The position numbers and the translations under genes are program-made. From the IMG/VR virus record IMGVR_UViG_3300048029_000284, positions 1-24,689 of that record: DNA of 24,689 bases; one strand, given 5' to 3'. The notes under the pieces were generated by a model. The model was not told the DNA's origin. It ran no database searches and saw only the letters and a program-made list of their open reading frames with translations. Shown in pieces: positions 1 through 7,965 of this stretch; position 1 is the first letter of the stretch, and each line of letters opens with the position of its first letter. The stretch is from a virus.

Positions 1-278
1 TCGATGCAAGCGTCGCTCAACAAACAGCGACCAAGGCGAAAGCCGCAGGCATTGAGGCATTGGCGATGGTACACGATTCTTTTGCGACGCACTCAACGCA
101 TTGTGATAAGTTGTCACAGTTAACAAGAGAGACTACAGCCGATATATTTTCTACTGATCAACTCGCAAAGTTTCGCGACGAGATCTCAACACAAACAGAG
201 AAGGAGTTACCTGAGCTACCGACATATGGAAAGTTAGATCCAAAGGACGTGTTAGACTCACAATACTTCTTCGCATAA
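1..278 (+). CDS. gp1: T7-like single-subunit RNA polymerase, C-terminal fragment (5' end outside window)
   Basis: An open frame enters from the window edge (first complete codon at 3) and ends with TAA at 276-278, giving 91 visible residues. The sequence LAMVHDSFATH matches polymerase motif C of T7 RNA polymerase (LIHDSFGT), whose Asp binds catalytic metal. The final residues, DSQYFFA, match the T7 C-terminus ESDFAFA, where the terminal Phe-Ala carboxylate lies at the active site. Known role: this enzyme transcribes phage middle and late genes from phage-specific promoters. Only the last part of the palm is present, so promoter specificity cannot be read. The next gene starts 18 bases downstream behind a strong ribosome site. 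Identification is very secure; the true start lies upstream. Confidence 0.96.
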   Translation, partial: DASVAQQTATKAKAAGIEALAMVHDSFATHSTHCDKLSQLTRETTADIFSTDQLAKFRDEISTQTEKELPELPTYGKLDPKDVLDSQYFFA

Positions 279-288
279 AAGGAGATAA
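279..288 (+). promoter_or_regulatory. Strong Shine-Dalgarno AAGGAGATAA for the SSB gene
   Basis: AAGGAGATAA lies 8 bases before the ATG at 297 and overlaps the end of the RNA polymerase reading frame region. The same decamer precedes the major capsid gene (9316-9325). It resembles the T7 gene 10 ribosome site (AAGGAGATATA). It fixes the SSB start and implies high translation. Confidence 0.8.
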
Positions 289-296
289 CAACAACC

Positions 297-911
297 ATGA
301 ATACACTAACCACACCTATAGGTACAGCTCGTTATTGCTGGCTTACTAATCCTTCAAAGGGACAATACGACGGAGAGCACGGTCTTTACCGTTGTGAATT
401 AGTCCTGGAGAAATCAGATTGGGAGGCGTTAAAAACGCAGCTAAAGCCTATCTATGACACAGCTTACGATGCAGAATGCAAGAAGCAAGGTAAGGAACTA
501 AAGAAAGCAGAAACGCCTTTTAAGATCGACGCTGAAGGCAATCACTACATCAAGACGAAATTGAAAGCAGGAGGTATTGATCGTAATAACAAACCTTACA
601 CGCTATCAGTCGCTCGTCACGATTCACAAGGTAACCCAATCACTGATGACACTATTGTCGGAGGAGGCAGCCGGATCAAACTAGGAATTAAAGTACGTCC
701 TTGGTTTGTCGGGCAACACGGATTTGGAATCACACTTGAACCACACGCTGTACAAATTATTGAGTTAGCAGAGGTTTCAGGCGGTAGTAAATTCGACTTC
801 ACATCAGAAGAGAACGGTTACACACATGGCGGAGAGAGTTACGAGTTCTCCGAAGAAAAACCTAATGCCGAAACGAAAGAGGAGAACAAACCGCTCGCGG
901 CGGACTTCTAA
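297..911 (+). CDS. gp2.5: Single-stranded DNA-binding protein (T7 gp2.5-like)
   Basis: 204 residues. The gene follows RNA polymerase and precedes endonuclease I, the T7 gp2.5 position. The body is an OB-fold-sized protein with no recognisable enzyme motif, and residues from about 183 are strongly acidic, ending LAADF. In T7 gp2.5 an acidic tail ending in Phe contacts DNA polymerase and the primase-helicase and competes with DNA; the same role is inferred here. It would coat single strands at the fork and promote annealing. The start is supported by the AAGGAGATAA site. The 3' end overlaps the endonuclease start by 47 bases in another frame, so this acidic tail and the basic endonuclease head share DNA. 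Similarity to T7 is by context and C-terminus more than by overall residues. Confidence 0.9.
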   Translation: MNTLTTPIGTARYCWLTNPSKGQYDGEHGLYRCELVLEKSDWEALKTQLKPIYDTAYDAECKKQGKELKKAETPFKIDAEGNHYIKTKLKAGGIDRNNKPYTLSVARHDSQGNPITDDTIVGGGSRIKLGIKVRPWFVGQHGFGITLEPHAVQIIELAEVSGGSKFDFTSEENGYTHGGESYEFSEEKPNAETKEENKPLAADF

Positions 912-1317
912 TTTTCGTTCTGGATTTGAAGCGAAGACCGCTGACTATTTGAGGCGGTTGGGCATCGAGTTCGAGTACGAAAGTTTGAAGATCAATTATA
1001 TGCGAGAAGCTACATACACGCCTGACTTTATATTACCTAATGGAATCATCGTTGAGACTAAAGGGCTATGGAAAAGTGAGGATAGAACGAAGCACTTGCT
1101 GATCAAAGAACAACATCCCGAACTCGATGTCCGTCTTTGCTTTCAAAATGCATCAAATAAAATACGAAAAAACAGTAAGACTACATATGCTATGTGGTGC
1201 GAAAAGAAAGGAATAAAATACTGTGATAAAACCATACCAAAATCATGGCTGAATACAAAGAAATGCACACGCCGTGTCCAACTTGCGGGTCAAGCGATGC
1301 CCGATCAGTCTATCTAG
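865..1317 (+). CDS. gp3: Endonuclease I, Holliday-junction resolvase (T7 gp3-like)
   Basis: 150 residues from ATG 865. Close to T7 endonuclease I throughout: FRSGFEAK, YTPDFILPNGI, VETKGLW and HLLIKEQHPELD all align. The catalytic set of this PD-(D/E)XK enzyme is present as E22, D54, E64 and K66 (T7 E20, D55, E65, K67). It cuts four-way junctions and branched DNA and helps degrade host DNA. The frame is open up to an ATG at 826, but 865 gives a leader length like T7's (16 residues before FRSG, T7 14). The N-terminus is very basic (six Lys/Arg in the first seven to ten residues). The gene overlaps SSB by 47 bases and the primase-helicase by 73 bases; the last ~20 residues are beyond the T7 core and are encoded in that overlap. 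Confidence 0.95.
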   Translation: MPKRKRRTNRSRRTSNFRSGFEAKTADYLRRLGIEFEYESLKINYMREATYTPDFILPNGIIVETKGLWKSEDRTKHLLIKEQHPELDVRLCFQNASNKIRKNSKTTYAMWCEKKGIKYCDKTIPKSWLNTKKCTRRVQLAGQAMPDQSI

Positions 1318-2855
1318 ATGGACACACTCATTGTTTTAGCTGTGGCGAAACAGTTCAACCCAATAAACGAATGGAACCACAACAAGAAACCCAACAATCA
1401 ACATTTATACACAATGGAGAATATACTAATCTTAACCGGAGAAACTTAACGGAAGCTACTTGTCGCAAATGGGGATACCAAACAGCGATAGTAAACGGAG
1501 AGCAAGCACAGGTAGCAAACTATCGTAGTCGTGACGGTAAACTCGTCGGTCAGAAAATCAGATTCGCAGATAAGTCATTCAAGATACGAGGCGAGTTAGT
1601 CGGCTTATATGGTCAGCATTTATGGCGTGACGGTGGAAGAAAGGTCGTAGTGACTGAAGGTGAGATCGATGCTTTATCCGTAAGTCAGGCATTCGGACAC
1701 AAGTGGCCTGTCGTTTCCATTCCGCATGGAGCACAGTCAGGAAAGAATCATGTATCACAAGCTCTTGATTGGCTGGAACGCTTTGAAGAAGTGATCTTTA
1801 TGTACGACATGGACGATGTGGGGCGTAAGGGAGCGACGGAATGTGCGGCGTTATTAACGCCAGGTAAGGCGAAGATAGCAGAGCTCCCGTTAAAAGATCC
1901 TAATGATATGCTGGTAGCTAACCGTTCAAAGGAGTTAGTGGATGCTGTGTGGCAAGCACGGGAATATCGTCCTGATGGAATCGTCGGGGCCGAAGAACTA
2001 TGGGAAAAGATTACCGAAGTAAACAACGCGGAGACAGTGCCGTATCCTTACGACGAATTAAATCGAATGACATTTGGTTTGAGACGAGGAGAACTGGTTA
2101 CATTGTGTGCAGGTTCAGGGATAGGTAAGTCGTTGTTCTGCAGGGAGATAGCATATCATCTATTAGAGCAGGAACAAACGGTAGGATATATCGCGCTCGA
2201 GGAGAGTGTCAGACGGACAGCCTTGGGAATCATGGGACTACATATCAATAAACAATTGCATCTTGAAGACGATGTTCATCATGAAGCGTTACGACCTGTA
2301 TTCGAAGAGACGGTAGGTAACGGACGCTTTTATACTTACGATCACTTCGGTAGTTGTGACTCAGATAATCTATTAAATCGCATCAGATACCTATGCAAAG
2401 GACTGAACTGTAAATGGATATTCCTTGATCACCTGTCGATTGTAGTGAGTGGCTTTGACGGCGATGATGAACGACGCTTAATCGACAATACCATGACGAG
2501 ACTAAGGTCGCTTGTTGAGGAGACTCAATGCGGAATGGTTCTTGTCAGTCATCTGAAGCGACCACCAGGCGGTGGACACGAAGAAGGACACGCCACATCC
2601 CTGTCACATCTGCGAGGATCTCATGCGATACCGCAGTTGTCGGACATGGTGATAGGCTTGGAGCGTAATCAACAATCGGAACAAGAAGCAAACCAAACAA
2701 AACTACGCGTATTAAAGAATCGTTTCAGTGGCGACACAGGCGAGGCGGGTACGCTTTACTTCAACAAACATACAGGGAGATTAAATGACAAGGATACAAC
2801 GGGGTTTAGACCTATTAATACTAACAATCAAACGGTGGATACGAATCCTTTTTAA
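1245..2855 (+). CDS. gp4: Bifunctional primase-helicase (T7 gp4-like)
   Basis: 536 residues. N-terminal zinc-binding primase domain: C11-x2-C14 and C30-x2-C33. TOPRIM primase core: VVTEGEID at 136-142, and MYDMDDVGRKG at 187-197 with metal-binding Asp. C-terminal RecA-like hexameric helicase: Walker A GSGIGKS at 290-296, FLDHLSIVV near 393-401 (Walker B), VSHLK at 434-438 and the LERNQQ segment at 472-477. It unwinds DNA 5'-3' with dTTP/ATP and makes primers. It ends in Phe, as T7 gp4 does, where the terminal aromatic contacts DNA polymerase. The start at 1245 lies inside the endonuclease gene with no clear ribosome site; ATG 1263 is an alternative. The T7 lysozyme gene that normally sits just upstream is absent. 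Confidence 0.96.
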   Translation: MAEYKEMHTPCPTCGSSDARSVYLDGHTHCFSCGETVQPNKRMEPQQETQQSTFIHNGEYTNLNRRNLTEATCRKWGYQTAIVNGEQAQVANYRSRDGKLVGQKIRFADKSFKIRGELVGLYGQHLWRDGGRKVVVTEGEIDALSVSQAFGHKWPVVSIPHGAQSGKNHVSQALDWLERFEEVIFMYDMDDVGRKGATECAALLTPGKAKIAELPLKDPNDMLVANRSKELVDAVWQAREYRPDGIVGAEELWEKITEVNNAETVPYPYDELNRMTFGLRRGELVTLCAGSGIGKSLFCREIAYHLLEQEQTVGYIALEESVRRTALGIMGLHINKQLHLEDDVHHEALRPVFEETVGNGRFYTYDHFGSCDSDNLLNRIRYLCKGLNCKWIFLDHLSIVVSGFDGDDERRLIDNTMTRLRSLVEETQCGMVLVSHLKRPPGGGHEEGHATSLSHLRGSHAIPQLSDMVIGLERNQQSEQEANQTKLRVLKNRFSGDTGEAGTLYFNKHTGRLNDKDTTGFRPINTNNQTVDTNPF

Positions 2856-2858
2856 ACG

Positions 2859-4730
2859 ATGAGTAAACCACTGACATTATACTTCGACATAGAAACCAAC
2901 GCGATTGAGGACTTCACATTACTGACAGATTTAGAAGTCATTCATTGTATTTCTATCTACGAACCACAATCCGAAAAGATCGTCACCTATAGCGGAACTT
3001 CTATTGAAGAAGGACTACGACAATTAGACAGGGCGACTACTATCGTCGGTCACAATGTAATAAACTTCGACATTCCTGCGATACAGAAGCTATACCCTTG
3101 GCGACCTAAGGCACGGATCTTGGATACATTGGTATCTTGTCGTGCGGTGGATAGCGACATTGCATTACTTGATGCTGTCCGTGAAGACTTCCCTCCTGAA
3201 CTGATGGGATCGCATAGTCTGAAAGCTTGGGGCCATCGATTAGGTATGGAGAAGATTGAGTTCGGGGAGGAATCATTTGATAAGTTCTCGAAAGACATGC
3301 AGTTATACTGTGAGAACGATACGATCCTAACCGCTGCTGTCGGTCAATACTTACGACAAGAGAATCCAGCTACCAAGATGTTGAACATCGAGCACAACTT
3401 CGCTCGACTGATGCGAGCCCAAGAGTTTCGTGGCTTCGCGTTTGATGAGGATAAAGCTAGAGAACTTGTACGCGTATTAACGACGAGAAGGGCGGAGCTG
3501 ACAGACGACCTGCAAAAGATGTTTCCACCTGTAGTCGAAGAGATGAAGACTCCGTTGGGATGGAAGCTCGAGATTGAATGGGAGAAAGGGATAGAAGTTA
3601 TAGTTGCCGATACTCAAAAGCAGATTAAAGAGGCTTTAAAAGTAAGGAATCTTAAACAAGTTCTAGTTAAGAACGCGGTAAGACTAGAGAATAAGACAAA
3701 ACAGATACCGTTTAACCCTAGCAGTCGTGATCAGATAGCAGATCGCTTGAAGGAACTTGGATGGAAACCAAAGGTATTTACTCCTAACGGAAAACCAAAG
3801 ATCGATGAAAGTGTATTGGAAGCAATAGATCATCCATCTGCTCGAAAGTTAAACGAGTACCTTATGGTATCCAAGCGTCTGTCGATGTTAGACGAAGGAG
3901 ATAACTCCTGGTTAAACTGCGTAAGAAACGGACGCATCCACGGGCGTGTCAATTCAGGAGGAACCGTGACAGGTAGATGCACACATTCGTTTCCCAACGT
4001 CGCACAAGTACCCGCAGTACGCGCTCCCTACGGCAAGGAATGTCGTGAGTTATTCCGAGCCGGAGATGGATACAAGCTTGTCGGTTGTGACGCAAGTGGA
4101 CTCGAGTTGAGAATGCTCGCCCATTACCTCGCTATTTATGACGGTGGTAACTACGCTAAGGAACTACTGACGGGAGACATCCATAGTCATAATCAAAAGA
4201 AAGCGGGATTGGAAACACGTGACCAGGCTAAGACTTTTATCTACGCCTTTTTATACGGAGCAGGTCCGGTGCGTATCGGCGACATAGTCGGAGGTACAGC
4301 GAGAGATGGTAAGATATTACAGAAAAGATTCCTGGCATCACTGCCCGCTTTAGCTCGATTAAAGAGCGAAGTGGAAGATCGGGTAAGAAAGCACGGCAGA
4401 CTACGCGGTATTGATGGTCGCGTATTACCGATAAGATCCGAGCATTCTGCATTAAACACTTTGCTACAATCAGCGGGAGCTGTCGTTATGAAGCAGGCTT
4501 TGATCATGTTACACAACCAACTCGCTGGTAACGCGTGGGAGATCGGTAAGCATTACGCGTTTGTGGCGAACATCCACGACGAGTTCCAAGCGGAGGTAGT
4601 CGAGGACAGGGCTGAACGCTACGGAGATCTGGCAGTTCGTGCACTCCGATGGACAGGTAAGCATCTGAAGATGAGATGTCCGCTTGATGGCGAGTACAAA
4701 ATTGGTTATACTTGGGCCGACACCCATTAG
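2859..4730 (+). CDS. gp5: Family A DNA polymerase with 3'-5' exonuclease (T7 gp5-like)
   Basis: 623 residues. Exonuclease domain: FDIET with D10 and E12, GHNVINFD with D71, and YCENDT with D154. Polymerase: FNPSSRD at 285-291, TGRCTHSFPNVAQVP at 371-385, motif A GCDASGLELR with D411, motif B RDQAKTFIYAFLYG with R454, K458 and Y462, and motif C IHDEF with H573 and D574. Tyr at 462 corresponds to T7 Y526, which lets T7 polymerase accept dideoxynucleotides. It is shorter than T7 gp5 (704). The region at about 222-284, where T7 carries its thioredoxin-binding loop, is a Lys/Glu-rich stretch not obviously related to it, so the processivity factor is uncertain. It starts 3 bases after the helicase stop and replicates the phage genome. 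Confidence 0.96.
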   Translation: MSKPLTLYFDIETNAIEDFTLLTDLEVIHCISIYEPQSEKIVTYSGTSIEEGLRQLDRATTIVGHNVINFDIPAIQKLYPWRPKARILDTLVSCRAVDSDIALLDAVREDFPPELMGSHSLKAWGHRLGMEKIEFGEESFDKFSKDMQLYCENDTILTAAVGQYLRQENPATKMLNIEHNFARLMRAQEFRGFAFDEDKARELVRVLTTRRAELTDDLQKMFPPVVEEMKTPLGWKLEIEWEKGIEVIVADTQKQIKEALKVRNLKQVLVKNAVRLENKTKQIPFNPSSRDQIADRLKELGWKPKVFTPNGKPKIDESVLEAIDHPSARKLNEYLMVSKRLSMLDEGDNSWLNCVRNGRIHGRVNSGGTVTGRCTHSFPNVAQVPAVRAPYGKECRELFRAGDGYKLVGCDASGLELRMLAHYLAIYDGGNYAKELLTGDIHSHNQKKAGLETRDQAKTFIYAFLYGAGPVRIGDIVGGTARDGKILQKRFLASLPALARLKSEVEDRVRKHGRLRGIDGRVLPIRSEHSALNTLLQSAGAVVMKQALIMLHNQLAGNAWEIGKHYAFVANIHDEFQAEVVEDRAERYGDLAVRALRWTGKHLKMRCPLDGEYKIGYTWADTH

Positions 4731-4733
4731 TAT

Positions 4734-5129
4734 ATGCCTTCATCTAACGCCCAACGCATTGGCACGATTGCGGAATACAAGTTCATTGTCGCTTGTTTGG
4801 AACGCGACTTTGAGCCACATCTGTCAATCACTCCAATGCCCTGGGATTGTCTGCTTGCCTGCCCCGCAGGTGACCTCAGAGTACAAGTTAAATCCACAAG
4901 CTTCCGCAAGGGGCAATCATATAATGTGGTAACTGCATCGGGATGCACGGGCAAGTCGGAATTGTCTAGTGATGTTGATGTTGTCGCTTGTTATGTAAGT
5001 CCTGAAGATACATGGTGGATGATACCAAGAGATGAGTTGACAAGTAAATCGATCAAGCTAAACCCGGAACCTGATAGCAAAAGTAAATACAAAAAATACC
5101 AAGATAACTGGAGCATATATTACAAATGA
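4734..5129 (+). CDS. Putative PD-(D/E)XK-superfamily nuclease
   Basis: 131 residues. The pattern GTIAEYKFIVACLER (10-24), then PWDCLL with D38, then LRVQVKS with Q51 and K53, matches the small PD-(D/E)XK fold: a helix with conserved E14, the metal-binding Asp, and a Q/E-x-K strand. The later part, with VDVVACYV (81-88), WWMIP (94-98) and YQDNW (122-126), resembles intron-associated or archaeal-resolvase-like members, recalled rather than searched. Role inferred: DNA cleavage during recombination or host DNA breakdown, or a selfish nuclease. It sits between DNA polymerase and exonuclease, where T7 has gp5.3-5.9. Its start lies 3 bases after the polymerase stop, and its stop overlaps the exonuclease start (ATGA). 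The substrate cannot be read; Gln in place of Glu occurs in active family members. Confidence 0.7.
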   Translation: MPSSNAQRIGTIAEYKFIVACLERDFEPHLSITPMPWDCLLACPAGDLRVQVKSTSFRKGQSYNVVTASGCTGKSELSSDVDVVACYVSPEDTWWMIPRDELTSKSIKLNPEPDSKSKYKKYQDNWSIYYK

Positions 5130-5977
5130 AAACGACACTATTAATAGACGGCGATGTACTCGCGTACCAATCCGCATTCATCGCACAAACAAACTTCCAA
5201 TGGGAAGAAGAACTATGGACAGTACAAAGCGACCTAGCTATCGCCAAGGAATGGATCGTAGATCGATTGGCAACCTTCAAGGAGAAAACAAATGCGGATG
5301 ATTACATCCTAGCTATAAGTGACCGCAATAACTTCCGCCGTAAACTATTCCCTGATTACAAAGCTAATCGTCGATCTAAGTTTGCACCGATAGGACTAAA
5401 GCCTATACGCGAATGGCTCGACCAGGAATACGGTACAGTTATCTATCCTAATCTAGAGGCGGATGATGTGCTCGCTATACTCGCGACTGAACGACCCGAT
5501 AGAAACGACGAGCGTATCATCGTGTCTATCGATAAAGACTTCAAAGGAGTCCCGTGTAAGTTCTACGACTTCAATCGCGATGAGATGCATGAGATCAACG
5601 AAGAAGAAGCGAATGCCTATCACTTAATGCAGACGATTGCTGGCGACGCTGTTGACGGATTCAAAGGCGTACCAGGTGTAGGCACAGTTAGAGCAAAGCG
5701 TATGCTTGACGATGAAGGCGCGACATGGGCGACGGTTATGAAGGCGTATGAAAAGGCAGGGTTATCGGAAGAAGACGCGTTAACAAATGCGTGGATGGCG
5801 TACTTAATTCGTAAGGGACAATATAATAAAAAGAAAAAAGAACTAACATATTTATGGATGCCTGAGGAGTTTACATCCGCTAAGAAGCGTAACTATTCCC
5901 ATATCATTCATCAGGTTACGGGAGACTTGGACGAAGATTTGTCTCGACCAAAAGCTTTTGAACCATTAAATATATAA
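5126..5977 (+). CDS. gp6: 5'-3' exonuclease, FEN-like (T7 gp6-like)
   Basis: 283 residues (T7 gp6 300). Flap-endonuclease family signatures in order: LLIDGDVLAY with D8 and D10, RRKLFPDYKANR at 71-82, LEADDVLA with E111, D113 and D114, SIDKDFKG with D136 and D138, AGDAVDGFKGVPGVG with D174 and D177, and a helix-hairpin-helix GVPGVGTVRA at 181-190. It removes RNA primers and degrades DNA 5'-3' for recombination and host-DNA recycling. Its ATG overlaps the stop of the nuclease before it (ATGA at 5126-5129), a translational-coupling arrangement. Identification is secure. Confidence 0.95.
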   Translation: MKTTLLIDGDVLAYQSAFIAQTNFQWEEELWTVQSDLAIAKEWIVDRLATFKEKTNADDYILAISDRNNFRRKLFPDYKANRRSKFAPIGLKPIREWLDQEYGTVIYPNLEADDVLAILATERPDRNDERIIVSIDKDFKGVPCKFYDFNRDEMHEINEEEANAYHLMQTIAGDAVDGFKGVPGVGTVRAKRMLDDEGATWATVMKAYEKAGLSEEDALTNAWMAYLIRKGQYNKKKKELTYLWMPEEFTSAKKRNYSHIIHQVTGDLDEDLSRPKAFEPLNI

Positions 5978-5981
5978 TATA

Positions 5982-6185
5982 GTGGAAAATTCTGTTGACA
6001 GAAAACTACCCGACCTTAGTAAGGATTTGCTCGACATCTTGGATGCTCGGTTTCCTTCTCGTTGTCCTGATCCTAAAGATAGTGAGCGCGAGATATGGAT
6101 GAAGGTTGGTCAGAGGAAAGTCGTAGAGTTTCTACAAGACGTTTACGAAGAACAAAATACAACAATCATTTCAACAAAGGTATAA
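5982..6185 (+). CDS. Small conserved-type phage protein of unknown function
   Basis: 67 residues beginning at GTG 5982, 4 bases after the exonuclease stop. The pattern LPDLSKDLLDILDARFP (9-25), RCPDP (27-31) and EREIWMKVGQRKVVEFL (35-51) is a helical, mixed-charge protein of a type I recall between exonuclease and portal in marine T7-like phages. No catalytic motif is visible. The start codon is uncertain: no clear Shine-Dalgarno is seen and translation may depend on coupling from the exonuclease. Function unknown. Confidence 0.7.
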   Translation: MENSVDRKLPDLSKDLLDILDARFPSRCPDPKDSEREIWMKVGQRKVVEFLQDVYEEQNTTIISTKV

Positions 6186-6187
6186 TT

Positions 6188-6397
6188 ATGTGCATGGGCG
6201 GCTCAACTCCTCCACCACCTCCACCTCCTCCTCCACCACCGCCTCCACCTGCGGCGACAGCCGAACGCGTACAGCCTGCTCAAGCTTCTAAACGCGGTGG
6301 ATCTACGGTTAAACGTAAAAGAGGTACAGCACAACTTACGCGTCCTTCTATGGGAGGAATGGCTAAGGGAACTGCTGGTGTAAATCTTCCTAGGTAA
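6188..6397 (+). CDS. Proline-rich small virion/tail-assembly protein (T7 gp7.3-like position)
   Basis: 69 residues from ATG 6188, 2 bases after the previous stop and preceded by AAAGG. It opens MCMGGST and continues with 14 consecutive prolines (codons 8-21, 6209-6250), then a basic segment and a C-terminus with GTAQLTRPSMGG and GVNLPR. T7 gp7.3 sits in the same place before the portal and has a similar basic, Gly-rich C-terminus (KSLSVARSSGGGINI), so a tail-assembly or adsorption role is plausible but inferred. The frame is open further upstream (ATG 6095), but that would overlap most of the preceding gene. Long proline runs stall ribosomes without EF-P, so the host factor probably matters. 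Confidence 0.72.
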   Translation: MCMGGSTPPPPPPPPPPPPPPAATAERVQPAQASKRGGSTVKRKRGTAQLTRPSMGGMAKGTAGVNLPR

Positions 6398-6399
6398 GT

Positions 6400-7962
6400 A
6401 TGCATTACGAAACGGCTCAAAGCCTCTACACTTCGTTAGAGAATACGCGGTGGACATTTCTTGATCGTGCCAGGACTTCATCGGAACTAACCCTTCCGTA
6501 TGTCCTGCCGCCCGAAGGTCACGGTCCACACACTAAGTACTACACTCCGTTCCAAGGTATTGGAGCGAAGGGTGTAAACAACTTAGCATCGAAGTTACTT
6601 ATGGCTTTGCTTCCGCCTAACGCTCCGTTCTTCCGCTTGGTCATTGATCGGTATGAACTCGACAAAGCGAAAGCTGAGATGGGTGAAGAACAAGGGGAAC
6701 AGCTACGCACGGATCTCGAGAAAGCTTTGAGTGAAGTCGAGCGAGCTGTGTCGCAAGAGGTTGAAGTAGAAGCATTTAGAGTAGGAGTTTTTGAGGCGTT
6801 AAAGAATCTACTAATTACAGGTAATACTTTACTATATCTTCCTGACGAAGGAGGTATGCGAGTATTCCGTCCTGATAGATATGTCGTTAAGCGTGACCCT
6901 ATGGGTAATGTTACGCACATAGCTGTGAAGGAAACGGTAGCTCCAATGATGTTACCTGAAGAAGTAAGACAAGAAGTATATAAAGAGTCCAAAGATAATA
7001 CATGCGATTTATACACTTCGATTGTCAGGGAAGATAATAAGTTCTATGTCCAGCAGGATGTTAAAGGTATCGTCATTGAATCGTCGAAAGGATCGTATTC
7101 TATCGACAAGTCACCTTGGATACCTTTACGCTATACACGTATTGACGGCGAGGATTATGGTCGCGGTATCGTCGAAGAGTACATCGGCGATCTAAAGTCT
7201 TTAGAGTCATTAACAAAAGCTATCGTTGAAGGCTCCGCTGCTGCGGCGAAGGTATTGTTCATGGTTAATCCTAACGGTACGACCAGAGCGAGGACATTAG
7301 CGGAAGCATCAAACGGTGCAATCGTCCAGGGTTCCGACGGCGATGTATCTGTTCTTCAACTTAATAAGTTCAACGACTTTCGCGTAGCTCAACAGGTCAT
7401 GGCACAGATCCAAGATCGATTAAGTCACGCTTTTCTTTTAAACAGCAACGTCGTTAGAGACGCAGAGCGAGTTACCGCCGAGGAAATACGTATGTTATCA
7501 CAAGAACTCGAGGCGGCTCTCGGCGGGCTGTATTCTATTTTGTCACAGGAGTTCCAGCTTCCGCTTGTATCGCGTTTGATGGACCGCATGGGCAGGAAGG
7601 ATCGTCTACCTAAACTACCTAAGGACATAGTCAAGCCTACGATTGTAACGGGCGTTGAGGCATTGGGTCGTGGTAACGATTTGAATCGATTGGATATGTT
7701 CCTGGCAGGAGCGAGTCAAGTCGTTGGGCCACAAGCTATCGCTGAGTACGTCAATGTAAGCGACTACTTTAAACGCAGGGCAACCGCGTTAGGAATCGAG
7801 ACCGAAGGTTTGATTAAGACAGAAGAAGAAATTCAACAAGCCATGCAGCAGGCTCAAATGATGGAGATGGCTCAGAAGTTAGGAGCGCCAGCAATGGGAC
7901 CCGCTATCAATGCAATGGCTAACCAACAACAACCACAACAACCAACACAACAAGAGGAATAA
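6400..7962 (+). CDS. gp8: Portal (head-tail connector) protein (T7 gp8-like)
   Basis: 520 residues (T7 gp8 536). Strong segments in T7 order: GAKGVNNLASKLLMALLPP near 54-72, GNTLLYLPDEGG near 140-151, YGRGIVEEYIGDLKSLESL near 253-271, RVTAEEIR near 354-361, and GGLYSILSQEFQLPLVSRL near 371-389. The dodecameric portal forms the DNA gate at one capsid vertex, nucleates head assembly and docks the terminase and tail. The C-terminus is Gln/Met-rich. Its ATG follows the previous stop by 2 bases, and the scaffold gene follows 3 bases after its own stop. Confidence 0.96.
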   Translation: MHYETAQSLYTSLENTRWTFLDRARTSSELTLPYVLPPEGHGPHTKYYTPFQGIGAKGVNNLASKLLMALLPPNAPFFRLVIDRYELDKAKAEMGEEQGEQLRTDLEKALSEVERAVSQEVEVEAFRVGVFEALKNLLITGNTLLYLPDEGGMRVFRPDRYVVKRDPMGNVTHIAVKETVAPMMLPEEVRQEVYKESKDNTCDLYTSIVREDNKFYVQQDVKGIVIESSKGSYSIDKSPWIPLRYTRIDGEDYGRGIVEEYIGDLKSLESLTKAIVEGSAAAAKVLFMVNPNGTTRARTLAEASNGAIVQGSDGDVSVLQLNKFNDFRVAQQVMAQIQDRLSHAFLLNSNVVRDAERVTAEEIRMLSQELEAALGGLYSILSQEFQLPLVSRLMDRMGRKDRLPKLPKDIVKPTIVTGVEALGRGNDLNRLDMFLAGASQVVGPQAIAEYVNVSDYFKRRATALGIETEGLIKTEEEIQQAMQQAQMMEMAQKLGAPAMGPAINAMANQQQPQQPTQQEE

Positions 7963-7965
7963 ACG

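Noticed and set aside
826-864. Longer endonuclease I start at ATG 826
   Set aside because: Length before FRSG would be 29 residues against 14 in T7, and the overlap with SSB would grow; ATG 865 fits the family better.
4684-4932. Plus-strand frame overlapping the polymerase end and nuclease start
   Set aside because: It is a shadow of the PD-(D/E)XK gene in another frame; its translation has no coherent pattern.
6203-6529. Minus-strand frame with Trp/Arg runs
   Set aside because: It is the complement of the polyproline codons and the portal start; low complexity and no support.
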